Assembly: GCA_001771575.1 (NCBI GenBank)
Contig: MEUD01000001.1
Coordinates: 1,117,277-1,181,276, forward strand
Direction of reading: 5' to 3'
DNA length: 64,000 bases
Source: a candidate division WOR-1 bacterium RIFOXYB2_FULL_45_9
Lineage (GTDB): Bacteria > Margulisbacteria > WOR-1 > O2-12-FULL-45-9 > XYB2-FULL-48-7
Part shown: one piece after another, positions 40,938 to 49,748 of the stretch
How the letters are laid out: every line of letters starts with the position of its first letter
How positions within the stretch are numbered: position 1 is the stretch's first letter
The notes under the pieces: model-generated
The model's database searches: none
What the model saw: only the letters and a program-made list of their open reading frames with translations
Told to the model about the DNA's origin: nothing
Position numbers and translations under genes: made by a program

Positions 40938-41618
40938 ATGGACGATTTAGGAACACGGATCGAGTTCCATTCCCACTCCATCTTCAGCGATGGCTCTCTT
41001 CTCCCGGCGGCCCTGGTCAGGGAAGCCGAAATCAAAGGTCACGCGGCCCTGGCGATCACCGATCATGTTGACGAATCAAACCTTGAAGCGGTCGTTAAAG
41101 CTTTGACTCATTTTGAGCGGGAGACCAAGGGAAATTTGCCGCTAAAATTTATCCCCGGCGTTGAGCTTAGCTATATTCAACCCGGATCGATCCAGCGCTA
41201 CGCGAAAAAAGCCAGAAAGCTTGGCGCCCGCCTGATCATTGTCCACGGCGAATCGCCGGTCGAGGCGGTCTATCCCGGGACCAATAAAGCAGCGGTCGCC
41301 GCCAGGGGGGTCGTCGACATCCTGGCCCATCCCGGCCGGATCACTGCTGAAGAGGCGTCGCTGGCGGCCAAGCACGGGGTCTTCTTAGAATTAACGGCAA
41401 AACCCGGTCACAACCAGACCAACCGCCATGTCGCCGCGCAGGCTAAACTGGCTGGGGCAAAATTGATCGTTGATACCGATTGTCACGATGAAAAAGGGTT
41501 GATCACCCAGAAGGAAGCCTGGCAAATCTGCAAAGAGGCCGGCTTAAACGACGACGAGGCGCGGATCGTGGTGCGGGACAACGCGCTGGAACTGCTTAAG
41601 AGAAGCGAACGTCCATAG
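40938..41618 (+). CDS. PHP-domain metal-dependent phosphoesterase
   Basis: A protein of 226 residues. Metal ligands of the PHP fold are in EFHSHSIFSDGSLLP, ITDHVDE, GVELSYI, IVHGESP, LAHPGRIT and DTDCHDEKG. It is related to histidinol phosphatase-like PHP proteins. Next to hisD this may be the histidinol-phosphatase step, but it is shorter than HisK and the substrate is unproven. The start at 40938 is fixed by the -10 box six bases upstream. The longer frame from 40671 runs through the aroA gene. The 3' end overlaps hisD by 23 bases. Confidence 0.9.
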   Translation: MDDLGTRIEFHSHSIFSDGSLLPAALVREAEIKGHAALAITDHVDESNLEAVVKALTHFERETKGNLPLKFIPGVELSYIQPGSIQRYAKKARKLGARLIIVHGESPVEAVYPGTNKAAVAARGVVDILAHPGRITAEEASLAAKHGVFLELTAKPGHNQTNRHVAAQAKLAGAKLIVDTDCHDEKGLITQKEAWQICKEAGLNDDEARIVVRDNALELLKRSERP

Positions 41619-42864
41619 AATGGCCATGGCCGTCAAGCCCTTCGATCTCGCTTAAAAACTTCACGTCCTTCCAAACATTTTTTAACGCCGGCTTGGTGTA
41701 GCCGATAATGCTTTGGTGTTTAATAAAATCGTAAACTCCCAGCGGCGATGAAAAGCGCGCCGTCCCGCCGGTCGGCAAAACATGGTTCGGCCCGGCGATA
41801 TAATCGCCGACCGCCACCGGCGAGTGCGGCCCCAGAAATACCGCGCCGGCGTTCTTGACTTTCTCCAGGACCCGTTGCGGCGACCCGATCTCCAGCCCTA
41901 AATGCTCGGGGGCGATCCTGTTGGAAAGCTCAACAGCTTTGCCTAAGCTTTCCACGTGGAACAAATAGATGTCCGCTTTTTCAATTATTTCCTGGCGCTT
42001 CAATTTTGTTTTTTGCGAGGCCAGCTCTTTTTGGACCCCGTCGATCATCCCCTTCGAAGTTGTGATCAAGATCGCCACCGACCCCGGGCCATGTTCCGCC
42101 TGGGCCAAAAGATCGGCCGCGATGAATTCCGGAAAAGCGTCGTCATCGGCAATGATCAACACGTCGGAGGGACCGGCCAAGCTCTCGATCCCGACCACGC
42201 CAAAGAGCTGTTTCTTGGCCAGCATCACGTATATATTGCCCGGTCCGACTATTTTATCCACCTGGGGAACGCTCTCCGTCCCGTAAGCCATCGCGGCGAT
42301 CGCCTGCGCTCCGCCAACCTGGTAAATGGCGTTGACCCCGACCTCTTTGGCGGCGACCAAAACGTAAGGGCTGATCGGCGGAGGCGAAGCTAAGATGATC
42401 TCTTTGACCCCCGCCACTTTAGCGGGAACAACGTTCATCACAACGGATGACGGGTATGTCGCGCGGCCGCCGGGAACGTAAACTCCCACTCGCTCCAAGG
42501 GGACAAGGCGCTGGCCTAAAACAACATCCAGGGGAAGGGTCTCAAACCACTCATCGTTCTTTTGCTTTTTATGAAAAGCGGTAATGTTCTGGATCGCTTT
42601 AGTTAAAGCGTCGAGAAAACCGAGCTTGACCTTGTCGTAGGCCGCTTTGATCGCGTCTTCGGTGATCCTGATCGTTCCCGGAAGGACTTCCACACCGTCG
42701 AATTTTCTGGAATACTCGATCAGCGCGGCGTCCCCTTCCTTTCTGACCCTGCCAATGATCTCTTTAACAACCTTTTCTTCCGGAAATTCTCCGCTCAAGC
42801 TTTTTTGCTCGATCAGTTTCTTTACCTCAACGTCAACGTCCGCTCCCGTCGCGATCTTAAGCAT
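41596..42864 (-). CDS. hisD: Histidinol dehydrogenase
   Basis: A protein of 422 residues. GQRLVPLERVGVYVPGGRA, YPSSVVMNVVPAKVAGV, AGPSDVLIIAD, ADLLAQAEHGPGS, NRIAPEHLGLEIG and the zinc-site His of the C-terminus are present. It oxidises histidinol to histidine in two steps. The start overlaps the end of the nucleotidyltransferase gene. No other his gene is next to it. Confidence 0.97.
   Translation of the reverse strand: MLKIATGADVDVEVKKLIEQKSLSGEFPEEKVVKEIIGRVRKEGDAALIEYSRKFDGVEVLPGTIRITEDAIKAAYDKVKLGFLDALTKAIQNITAFHKKQKNDEWFETLPLDVVLGQRLVPLERVGVYVPGGRATYPSSVVMNVVPAKVAGVKEIILASPPPISPYVLVAAKEVGVNAIYQVGGAQAIAAMAYGTESVPQVDKIVGPGNIYVMLAKKQLFGVVGIESLAGPSDVLIIADDDAFPEFIAADLLAQAEHGPGSVAILITTSKGMIDGVQKELASQKTKLKRQEIIEKADIYLFHVESLGKAVELSNRIAPEHLGLEIGSPQRVLEKVKNAGAVFLGPHSPVAVGDYIAGPNHVLPTGGTARFSSPLGVYDFIKHQSIIGYTKPALKNVWKDVKFLSEIEGLDGHGHSMDVRFS
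41949..41962. promoter_or_regulatory. parS-like palindrome inside hisD
   Basis: TTTCCACGTGGAAC, with a perfect 12-base palindrome TTCCACGTGGAA. It differs at one base from the site at 63697-63710. Bacterial parS consensus is TGTTTCACGTGAAACA. Confidence 0.45.
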
Positions 42865-43942
42865 TTATGATCGAACCCCTCTCGATGACCGAGTTGTCGG
42901 CCAGAATAACCCCTTCGCCGATCTTAACGTCATCCTTGATCACGCAATTAAACCCAACGATACAGCCGCTCAACGCGACGTGATTGCCGATTTGACAGCC
43001 ATGCCAGACGATCGCCCTCTCCAGCAGAGCTTCAGCGCCGACTTTCACGTCATGGCCCAGGATGGAATGGCCGTTAATTTTTGTTTCCTGACCAACGCTC
43101 GTCCGGTCGCCGATCAAGACCGGCCCGCTTATCCTGGCTGTTTTGTCGATTTTCGTTCCTTCCCCCAGCCAAATATTCGGGCCGACTTTGCTCCCGAGAA
43201 TTTTAATTTCTACTTCCGATCTTAAGATCGCTTCATGAGCCTGGCGGTATTGCGCCGGCTTGCCGATATCTATCCAGAAACGGTCGGAAAAATAGGCGAA
43301 CACCGGCTCGCCGCTCTCCAGCAATGATGGAAAGAGCTGGCGCTCAAATGAATGTTCAACTCCTTTGGCGATCCCCCTGAAAACAGCCGGATCGATAATA
43401 TAAAACCCGGCGTTTATCCTGTCGGTCGCTCCATGGGGCGCGTAAAGAGAAAGCTTTTCCCAGCTTGGTTTCTCGACAAAATGAGTGACCCTCCCCTCAT
43501 GGTCGGCGATGATCAGCCCATATGAGGTCGGATCTTCAACTTTTGTCAATGAAAGGGTCACCTTAGCTTTTTTCTTTTTGTGCAAAGCGATCATCTCGGT
43601 AAGATCAATATCGGTCAGAATATCTCCGTTAACCACCACCAGCGCCTCATCGTCAAAGAACTCCTCGGCGTTTTTAACCGCGCCGGCCGTCCCCAGCGGA
43701 TATTTCTCGATCGAGTAGTGGATCTTTACCCCAAGTTTTTTCCCGTCGTCTAAGATCTCCTGGATGCTTCCCATTAAATAATGAAGGTTAAGAACCACTT
43801 CCTTAATGCCGTGCCGCCGGAGCAGTTCGATCTGATGGATGACAAACGGCCGATTTGCGACCGGGACAATCGGTTTTGGAGTGTTGTAGGTTAAAGGACG
43901 GAGCCGGGTCCCATATCCACCGGCGATTATTACCGCCTTCAT
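42857..43942 (-). CDS. Nucleotide-sugar pyrophosphorylase with left-handed beta-helix
   Basis: A protein of 361 residues. The nucleotidyltransferase domain (VIIAGGYGTRLRPLTYNTPK, VVNGDILTDIDL, HFVEKPSW, INAGFYI) is followed from about residue 245 by hexapeptide repeats (IGDRTSVGQETKING, VGPNIWLG). It is of the mannose-1-phosphate guanylyltransferase/glucose-1-phosphate type. Next to a phosphoglucose/phosphomannose isomerase, GDP-mannose supply is the best guess. Its ATG overlaps the isomerase stop. Confidence 0.93.
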   Translation of the reverse strand: MKAVIIAGGYGTRLRPLTYNTPKPIVPVANRPFVIHQIELLRRHGIKEVVLNLHYLMGSIQEILDDGKKLGVKIHYSIEKYPLGTAGAVKNAEEFFDDEALVVVNGDILTDIDLTEMIALHKKKKAKVTLSLTKVEDPTSYGLIIADHEGRVTHFVEKPSWEKLSLYAPHGATDRINAGFYIIDPAVFRGIAKGVEHSFERQLFPSLLESGEPVFAYFSDRFWIDIGKPAQYRQAHEAILRSEVEIKILGSKVGPNIWLGEGTKIDKTARISGPVLIGDRTSVGQETKINGHSILGHDVKVGAEALLERAIVWHGCQIGNHVALSGCIVGFNCVIKDDVKIGEGVILADNSVIERGSIINA

Positions 43943-45000
43943 CTGGACATTTCCCTTTTCAGCCTGGTGATCGCCTCGATCGCCGTCGGGTCGACCCCCT
44001 GAATGATGGCGGCGTAGACGCTGGCAAAATCGGCCAAAAGAATAAGCGACGCGAGCCGGGCGAAGCGGGATTTTCCCTGGGAAGCGAATTCGCTTATTCC
44101 GCCAAACTGCTGGCTCAAGAGTGATTTAGTTATCTCGATCCGTTTTTTTATTCTTTCGTTATCGGCTTCGTCCCTTAATATTATCAAAGCAAAGTTGTAT
44201 TTATCCCTCGGCATCGCGAAATAGCTGGCGGTTTCGTTGTGGCTTACTTCCGGAAAAACGCTGGCGCAGGCGGGGAGTTTCGAGTTTTCGTTGAATTGAT
44301 TCTTAAACCGGGTCGCGATCGCGCCGGTCGTACCGGACGAGCCGATTATCACCGGGATCCTCCCCGCGACTTTTTTAGCCAGTTGCTTGGCTTGATTGCC
44401 GCGAACCGGGCATGCCGGCGCGTACTCGTCGCGCAGTTTCTTTAATAACGGCAAACTTTTAACGATCTCCGCTTCCTGTGCTTCGATCACGCCCAGCTTG
44501 GAGAGGACCTGGAGCAACGGGATAAAAAGGTACATCAGCGCCGCTCGCGGCTGAAACCCGGTTGGGATAAGGACCAGCGGCCAGTTGTTCTTCGAGGCAA
44601 GCTCTTTTAACTTTCCCCCGGAGGTTACGCAGATTATTTTCGCGCCGCGGGCTTCCGCCTGCCGGACAACGGAAAGGGTCTCTTCGGTCTCGCCTGAATA
44701 TGAAACGGCGACAACTTTCGTTTCTTCCGTGACATAATCGGGAAGAGAATACTTCTTGGCAACGATCACCGGGCAAGCAAGGGGAAAAGCATCGGCCAGT
44801 ATTTCTCCGGAAATGCCCGATCCTCCCATCCCGGCGATCACGACCAGTTTGGTTTTGTCGCCCTGGTCAAGACTGCCGATCAAAGGGAACCTTAATGCGG
44901 TCTCGATCATTTCCGGAGTTTGAAGGACGGCGGAAAGCATTTTCCCTTTGTCGCCGTCGGCAATTTTTTCCACGGAATCCAACAGCTCGAGCTCAGCCAT
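43939..45000 (-). CDS. Bifunctional phosphoglucose/phosphomannose isomerase
   Basis: A protein of 353 residues. Two SIS domains: VIAGMGGSGISGEILAD and VVAVSYSGETEETLSVV in the first, VIIGSSGTTGAIATRFKNQ and ASVFPEVSHNE in the second. HNE carries the catalytic His/Glu of the PGI/PMI family. It interconverts fructose-6-phosphate with glucose- or mannose-6-phosphate. The ATG overlaps the protease stop (TAATG). Confidence 0.93.
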   Translation of the reverse strand: MAELELLDSVEKIADGDKGKMLSAVLQTPEMIETALRFPLIGSLDQGDKTKLVVIAGMGGSGISGEILADAFPLACPVIVAKKYSLPDYVTEETKVVAVSYSGETEETLSVVRQAEARGAKIICVTSGGKLKELASKNNWPLVLIPTGFQPRAALMYLFIPLLQVLSKLGVIEAQEAEIVKSLPLLKKLRDEYAPACPVRGNQAKQLAKKVAGRIPVIIGSSGTTGAIATRFKNQFNENSKLPACASVFPEVSHNETASYFAMPRDKYNFALIILRDEADNERIKKRIEITKSLLSQQFGGISEFASQGKSRFARLASLILLADFASVYAAIIQGVDPTAIEAITRLKREMSR

Positions 45001-46193
45001 TATTCTTCAGCTTTGGCGATCTTTCCTTTCAAAACCTCTATCGCCTTTTTTAATTGCGCGTCAATAAAACTTTTTTTGCCGTTTATCTCTGCCTCGGCCG
45101 CTGCCTCAGCTTCGATCGTCGGCAGGCTGACGACCACTTCCGCGGAGATCCCTTTCTTGTTAATATCTTCCCCGTCGGGCGTTTGATATTTCGCGATCGT
45201 CAAAAGCAGGGCGGAGCCATCCTGCAGCTGCCGCACGTTCTGAACGGACGCTTTGCCAAAGGTATGCTCTCCAACTAAAGTCGCGACTTTGTGGTCGCGC
45301 AGGGCTCCGGCCAGGATCTCCGAAGCGGATGCCGACGCTTCGTTGATCAGCATCACCACCGGTTTTTTCCAGATCACCCGTCCGGTAGATTCCAGAAGCT
45401 CGCGTTTTCCCTCCCGATCGACCGTCTGGACGATCGTTCCGTTCGGCACAAACATGCTTCCGATCTCGATCGCCATTTGCAGAAGACCTCCGCCGTTACC
45501 CCGGACGTCAATTATCAGCCCGTCGGCGTCGCGGTTCTCCCGCAAGGCTTTCTCAAATTCTCTCGCCGCGTTCATATTCTCGAACGTGTTCAGTTTAATG
45601 TAGATGATGTTGGGTTCAAAATTTTTAACGACCACGCTCTTGATCACGATCTTCTCGCGGCTTAAAACATAATCCTTGGTTTCCTTCCATCCTTTGCGCC
45701 AAATCGCCAGCTTTACCTTACTGCCGCGGGGGCCGCGGATCATGCTGACCGCCTCATCCAGAGCCATGTGCTTCGTCTCTTTTTCTTCTATTTTAATGAT
45801 CTTGTCGCCTGGTCGCAGGCCCGCTTTTTCGGCGGGCGTTCCGTCGATCGGAGAGATGACCGCCAGCTGGTTATCTTTCATGCCGATGTAGATGCCGATG
45901 CCGAAATATTGGCCGGTCATCCTGATCTTCATTTCTTTGTAAGGCTGCGGCTCCAAAAAGCGAGTGTATGGATCATCAAGCGATTCAAGCATTCCCCTGA
46001 TCGAGCCATAGACCATTTTCTGGCTGTCGACTTTCTTGTCGACATAATCGTTTCTGACCAGATCAAGCGCCTGCAGGTAAACTTCAAATTTTCTTTCGAA
46101 TTCGCCTTGCGCGACCCCTTTACCGATAAAAAAAGCGGTCACCGAGATCATTACAATCGCAATCCCAACCTGAAATTTCCTTTTATTGATCAT
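45000..46193 (-). CDS. C-terminal processing protease (S41 family)
   Basis: A protein of 397 residues from ATG 46193, which has GGAGG seven bases upstream. It has an N-terminal membrane anchor or signal (VGIAIVMISVTAFFIGKG), a PDZ domain (TGQYFGIGIYIG, GTPAEKAGLRPGDKIIKI) and the protease core with catalytic Ser in NEASASASEILAG and Lys in HTFGKASVQ. It acts outside the inner membrane, on cell-wall enzymes or other exported proteins. It is co-transcribed with the EnvC-like peptidase before it, a common pair. Confidence 0.95.
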   Translation of the reverse strand: MINKRKFQVGIAIVMISVTAFFIGKGVAQGEFERKFEVYLQALDLVRNDYVDKKVDSQKMVYGSIRGMLESLDDPYTRFLEPQPYKEMKIRMTGQYFGIGIYIGMKDNQLAVISPIDGTPAEKAGLRPGDKIIKIEEKETKHMALDEAVSMIRGPRGSKVKLAIWRKGWKETKDYVLSREKIVIKSVVVKNFEPNIIYIKLNTFENMNAAREFEKALRENRDADGLIIDVRGNGGGLLQMAIEIGSMFVPNGTIVQTVDREGKRELLESTGRVIWKKPVVMLINEASASASEILAGALRDHKVATLVGEHTFGKASVQNVRQLQDGSALLLTIAKYQTPDGEDINKKGISAEVVVSLPTIEAEAAAEAEINGKKSFIDAQLKKAIEVLKGKIAKAEE

Positions 46194-46203
46194 TTTTAGC
46201 CTC

Positions 46204-47328
46204 CTACATCTTTGGCAAATATTTCGTCGGATTGACCGGTGTCCCTTTTTTGCGGATCTCAAAATGCAAATGCGGCCCCGTTGAATATCCGGTGCTCCCC
46301 TCAAGGCCGATCGTCTGTCCTTTCAATATCTTTGACCCAACGGTCGCGTAGATCCGGGAAAGATGCGCGTAAACCGTCGACATCCCTCGCCCATGATCGA
46401 TAACTACCGCTTTGCCGTATCCGTCCCACCAGCCGGCAAAGATGATCTCGCCTGAGTCGGCCGCCAGGATCGGCGCTCCATACCTATCGGCGATATCGAT
46501 CCCGGTATGCCGCCCCTGGATCCGGTGCCGCACCCCGTAACGCAAAGTGATTCGTCCTTTAAGCGGCCAGATATACGTTCCCGTGCTATGAACAGCGGCT
46601 CCGGTCCGCTCCGCGGTCTTCTTTTGGATCAAGACCTCAAGCTCTCTGGAGCTTTGTTCCAGCTCCCGGACTTTTTTTTCGTATCCCTTTTCCCGCTCCT
46701 GCAACTCGCTGGCCAGCGTCTTTTTTTCTTCAAGCTGCTGCGCGATCTTTTCCTTTTCTCCCGCCACCACCACAACCAGGGTTTTTATCTCTTTGGTCCG
46801 GTCCTGGAGGATCGAACGCTTTGCCTTGGAGGCGGAAAGATAGCTTTTTGTCTTATTGATCAGCGCGGCGTCGCTTTCAATCACCCGCTGAAAAAAATAG
46901 AACCGGTTCAGAAAATCGGACATTGATCTCGAACCAAGAAAAAGGTCCAGGTAATTTATCCTGCCGTTAACATACGCTTCCCTGACCCTTTTCCTAAGCA
47001 GATCGGCTGATTTATTGATCTCCGTCTCCGCTTTTCGGAGTTCGACCGATAACACGCCGATCTCCATTTCGTTGGTCTGGATCTTCTCCTTGGCCATGCT
47101 GATCTTACGGTTGGCGCTTTTAAGCTGTCTGGTAACCACGACCAGCTTACCCAGCGCGGCCTGCCGCTGCTCCCGGGTCTGCTTTAGCTTTTCCTTGTTC
47201 TCTTCCAGGGCCTGGCGAATGGTTTCCAGCTTTGCCTGCTCATCGGCCGGGACCGGCTCTTCCGCTATCGCCTGACACGCCAACCCAGTAATGAACAGGA
47301 TAATAATTATCCTGACCAGAAGCTTCAT
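46204..47328 (-). CDS. EnvC-like murein hydrolase activator (M23/LytM)
   Basis: A protein of 374 residues. It has a signal peptide (IIIILFITGLACQAIA), coiled coils at about 28-115 and 165-240, and a LytM domain from 265: HTGIDIADRYGAP, VVIDHGRGMSTVYAHL and PHLHFEI. All zinc residues (HxxxD, HxH) are present, so it could be an active endopeptidase rather than an activator only. It is the first gene of a unit running through the protease and sugar genes to hisD. It has a near-leaderless promoter. Confidence 0.93.
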   Translation of the reverse strand: MKLLVRIIIILFITGLACQAIAEEPVPADEQAKLETIRQALEENKEKLKQTREQRQAALGKLVVVTRQLKSANRKISMAKEKIQTNEMEIGVLSVELRKAETEINKSADLLRKRVREAYVNGRINYLDLFLGSRSMSDFLNRFYFFQRVIESDAALINKTKSYLSASKAKRSILQDRTKEIKTLVVVVAGEKEKIAQQLEEKKTLASELQEREKGYEKKVRELEQSSRELEVLIQKKTAERTGAAVHSTGTYIWPLKGRITLRYGVRHRIQGRHTGIDIADRYGAPILAADSGEIIFAGWWDGYGKAVVIDHGRGMSTVYAHLSRIYATVGSKILKGQTIGLEGSTGYSTGPHLHFEIRKKGTPVNPTKYLPKM

Positions 47329-47337
47329 GAATTATAA

Positions 47338-47366
47338 ATACTATCACAATTAAACATCTCTCTCAA
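47338..47366 (-). promoter_or_regulatory. Promoter of the EnvC-like gene
   Basis: TTGAGA (47366-47361), 17 bases, TGA before TAGTAT (47343-47338), then nine bases to ATG 47328. The leader would be two or three bases. Confidence 0.55.
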
Positions 47367-47368
47367 GA

Positions 47369-48631
47369 TTAACGAAAAAGCGCCCGGCCTCTCTTTAACC
47401 GATGGTAACCTACGGCAAATCGATGGGCTTCGTCGCGGACCCTTTGCAGGAGCTGGAGGGCGGCCGACGCACGGCCCAATTCGATCGGGCTGGTTCGGCC
47501 CGGCACGAATATTAGTTCTTCCTTTTTAGCCAAACCGATCATCGGGATCCCTTCGGCCAGGGTCCTTTTGACCCCGTCAAGCGCCGCGTTCAACTGCGGG
47601 ACGCCTCCATCTATCAAGATCAGGTCAGGCAGGGGAAGCTTTTTCGCTAAACCCCCTCCGTATCGTCTATTAACCACTTCGTTCATCGAGCGAACATCGT
47701 TCGGCTCTCCCTTGACCGAGCGGATCTTAAACCTCCGGTAATGCGCTTTAAGCGGCAAGCCTTCGAAAAAAACGACCATGGAGGCGACGATATTCTCCCC
47801 CCCCGTGTTGGAAATATCAAAAGCCTCGATCCTGGACGGCAAGGCGGGTAAGCCCAGCGCGTCTCGTAGTTTAATTAACGCCTTTGGGTTCTCCGATTCA
47901 TCGCCGCCCGGCCTCTCCTTTTCCTCAATGATCTTTTCCAGGTAATTGATCCTGTCGCGCAAATTTGCCGCTTTTTCGTATTCTTTTTCATTGGATGATC
48001 GCTCCATTTCCAGCCGGAGTTTTTTCATCGTCTCTTTCAATTCCCCTTTTAGCAGTCCTTTGATCCCATTAACGACCAAACGATATTCCGCCGGCTCGAT
48101 CAAGCCGGCGCAAGGCGAGGGGCATACACCGATCCTATGATATAAGCACGGCTGATCTCGGCGTTTTAGGGGTGATTCTTTACACCAGCGAAACGGAAAT
48201 ATATTTTTTATCAGCCTGACCAATTCTTTGGCCATACTGCCGGTATACGGGCCAAAATAAATTGACCCGTCCCTTTCTTTTCGGCGAACGATCACAAGCC
48301 GGGGCCACTCTTCCTTGACGGTCAGCTTAAGATATGGGTAGGTTTTGTCGTCTTTCAAGCTGATGTTGTAGCGGGGTTTATATTTTTTTATCAGCTGGTC
48401 TTCCAAAAGCAGGGCATCCATCTCCGACCCCGCGAGCTGGTAATCCAGGGCGCGGGCGCGTCTTAGCAAGAGGTTGGTTTTGATGTCGTTTTCGCGGTTA
48501 AAATAAGAGAGGACCCGCCTTTTTAAGGCTTTAGCTTTGCCGACATAAATTATCGCGCCGGTTCGGTCCTTGAATATATACACGCCCGGGGAATTAGGCA
48601 GTTGCGCGGCTTTCTCCCGGAGAGAGGACAT
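47369..48631 (-). CDS. uvrC: Compact UvrC nuclease subunit
   Basis: A protein of 420 residues against about 600 usually. GIY-YIG domain at 10-90 (LPNSPGVYIFKDRTGAIIYV, GKAKALKRRV), Cys pair region CKESPLKRRDQPCLYHRIG, UVR helix pair EKEYEKAANLRDRINYLE, then directly the RNase H-like nuclease domain (RIEAFDISNTGGENIVASMV, LILIDGGVPQLNAAL, VRDEAHRFAVGYHR). The roughly 130-residue segment between UVR and nuclease and the final helix-hairpin-helix pair are missing. No further coding sequence lies downstream. It is the last gene of the rpsF operon. Confidence 0.92.
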   Translation of the reverse strand: MSSLREKAAQLPNSPGVYIFKDRTGAIIYVGKAKALKRRVLSYFNRENDIKTNLLLRRARALDYQLAGSEMDALLLEDQLIKKYKPRYNISLKDDKTYPYLKLTVKEEWPRLVIVRRKERDGSIYFGPYTGSMAKELVRLIKNIFPFRWCKESPLKRRDQPCLYHRIGVCPSPCAGLIEPAEYRLVVNGIKGLLKGELKETMKKLRLEMERSSNEKEYEKAANLRDRINYLEKIIEEKERPGGDESENPKALIKLRDALGLPALPSRIEAFDISNTGGENIVASMVVFFEGLPLKAHYRRFKIRSVKGEPNDVRSMNEVVNRRYGGGLAKKLPLPDLILIDGGVPQLNAALDGVKRTLAEGIPMIGLAKKEELIFVPGRTSPIELGRASAALQLLQRVRDEAHRFAVGYHRLKRGRALFR

Positions 48632-48637
48632 CTCCCG

Positions 48638-49063
48638 TTACTTGGCGACGACGATAACTTTCGGCGCGGCGGCTATTTCATGGAATAGCTTGATCTTTAC
48701 CGGATATTCGCCGACCATCTTGATCGGCGCGGCTATTTCAATCTTCCGCTTGTCGATGTCGTACCCGGATGTCCGCTTGATCTCTTCCGCGATATCGGCG
48801 GTGGTAATGGTGCCGAAAAGCCGGCCTCCTTCTCCCGCGTTAGCGCTCAAGTTGATTTCCAAAGCGGTCAGCTTGGCGGCCAGGGCCTGTAGTTCGGCTT
48901 TTCGTTTGTCAAGCTGGTTTTTTCTCTTTTCTCGTCTTTTTCCAGCCGAGATCACCGCTGCCGGAGTAGCGGCAATAGCCAGCTTGTTGGGAAGCAGAAA
49001 ATTGCGGGCATACCCGTTGGAAACTTCTTCGATCCTGTCATCTTCAACAAATATTACTTTCAT
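48638..49063 (-). CDS. rplI: 50S ribosomal protein L9
   Basis: A protein of 141 residues. The N-domain VIFVEDDRIEEVSNGYARNFLLP is slightly changed from the usual VxxLG pattern but keeps NGYARNFL. A long connecting helix and the C-domain (FGTITTADIAEEIK, KIEIAAPIKMVGEYPVKIKL) follow. It sits in the rpsF-ssb-ssb-rpsR-rplI-uvrC unit. Confidence 0.95.
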   Translation of the reverse strand: MKVIFVEDDRIEEVSNGYARNFLLPNKLAIAATPAAVISAGKRREKRKNQLDKRKAELQALAAKLTALEINLSANAGEGGRLFGTITTADIAEEIKRTSGYDIDKRKIEIAAPIKMVGEYPVKIKLFHEIAAAPKVIVVAK

Positions 49064-49065
49064 AA

Positions 49066-49320
49066 TTAATCCACCATATACGGCACCAGGCCGACCTCTC
49101 TTGATCTTTTTACCGCCGTCGCGACCATCCGCTGATGCAGGGCGCAGCAGCCGCTGAGCCGCCGCGGGGCGATCTTGCCGCGATCGGTCATAAAACGCCG
49201 GACAAAAGCGACGTCTTTAAAGTCGATCTTTTTGTCGTCTATGCAAAAAATGCACGGCTTGCGTTTCCTTTTTTTAAACTGTGACGATTTTCCCTTCCGT
49301 TCCCTTTCCTTACCTTCCAT
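49066..49320 (-). CDS. rpsR: 30S ribosomal protein S18
   Basis: A protein of 84 residues. KRKPCIFCIDDKKIDFKDV, DRGKIAPRRLSGCCALHQR and AVKRSREVGLVPY match S18. The Cys pairs (CIFC and CC) are those of the zinc-binding version. AGGAG precedes the start. Confidence 0.97.
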   Translation of the reverse strand: MEGKERERKGKSSQFKKRKRKPCIFCIDDKKIDFKDVAFVRRFMTDRGKIAPRRLSGCCALHQRMVATAVKRSREVGLVPYMVD

Positions 49321-49333
49321 TCTTCACCTCTCC

Positions 49334-49747
49334 TTAAAATGGGGCCTCTTCAATTTCGTTCCTTGCCAGGCCGGCTTCACTGGCCGCCGGGGCCTCCCCC
49401 GCGTCGCCTTTTCTGCCTAACATTTGCATATTGTCGGCCACGACCTCCGACATTGTTTTCTTCTGGCCGTCTTTCCCGACGTATCCTCTGATCTGCAAGC
49501 GCCCCTCGATCGCCACCGGGCGCCCCTTCTTAAGAAATTCTCCACAGATCTCCGCCAGCCTTCGCCAGGCGACGATATTAATAAAATCGACGTCCTGCCC
49601 TCCCGAGGCCGCCTCCGCCCCTTCGCCGTCACTTTTTTTAATCCGATTGACCGCGATAGCAAACCTGGCAACCGCTATCCCGCTCGGAGTATAACGAAGC
49701 TCCGGATCTCGGGTCAGGTTGCCGATCAAAAATACTTTGTTATACAT
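49334..49747 (-). CDS. ssb: Single-stranded DNA-binding protein, second copy
   Basis: A protein of 137 residues from ATG 49747, one base after the first ssb stop. OB-fold blocks: YNKVFLIGNLTRDPELRYTP, VARFAIAVNR, FINIVAWRRLAEICGEFLKK, VAIEGRLQIRGY. The tail is short and ends EIEEAPF, close to the acidic DDDIPF-type tip that binds partner proteins. This copy has the classic RDPELR start and is likely the replicative SSB. Confidence 0.95.
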   Translation of the reverse strand: MYNKVFLIGNLTRDPELRYTPSGIAVARFAIAVNRIKKSDGEGAEAASGGQDVDFINIVAWRRLAEICGEFLKKGRPVAIEGRLQIRGYVGKDGQKKTMSEVVADNMQMLGRKGDAGEAPAASEAGLARNEIEEAPF

Positions 49748-49748
49748 G

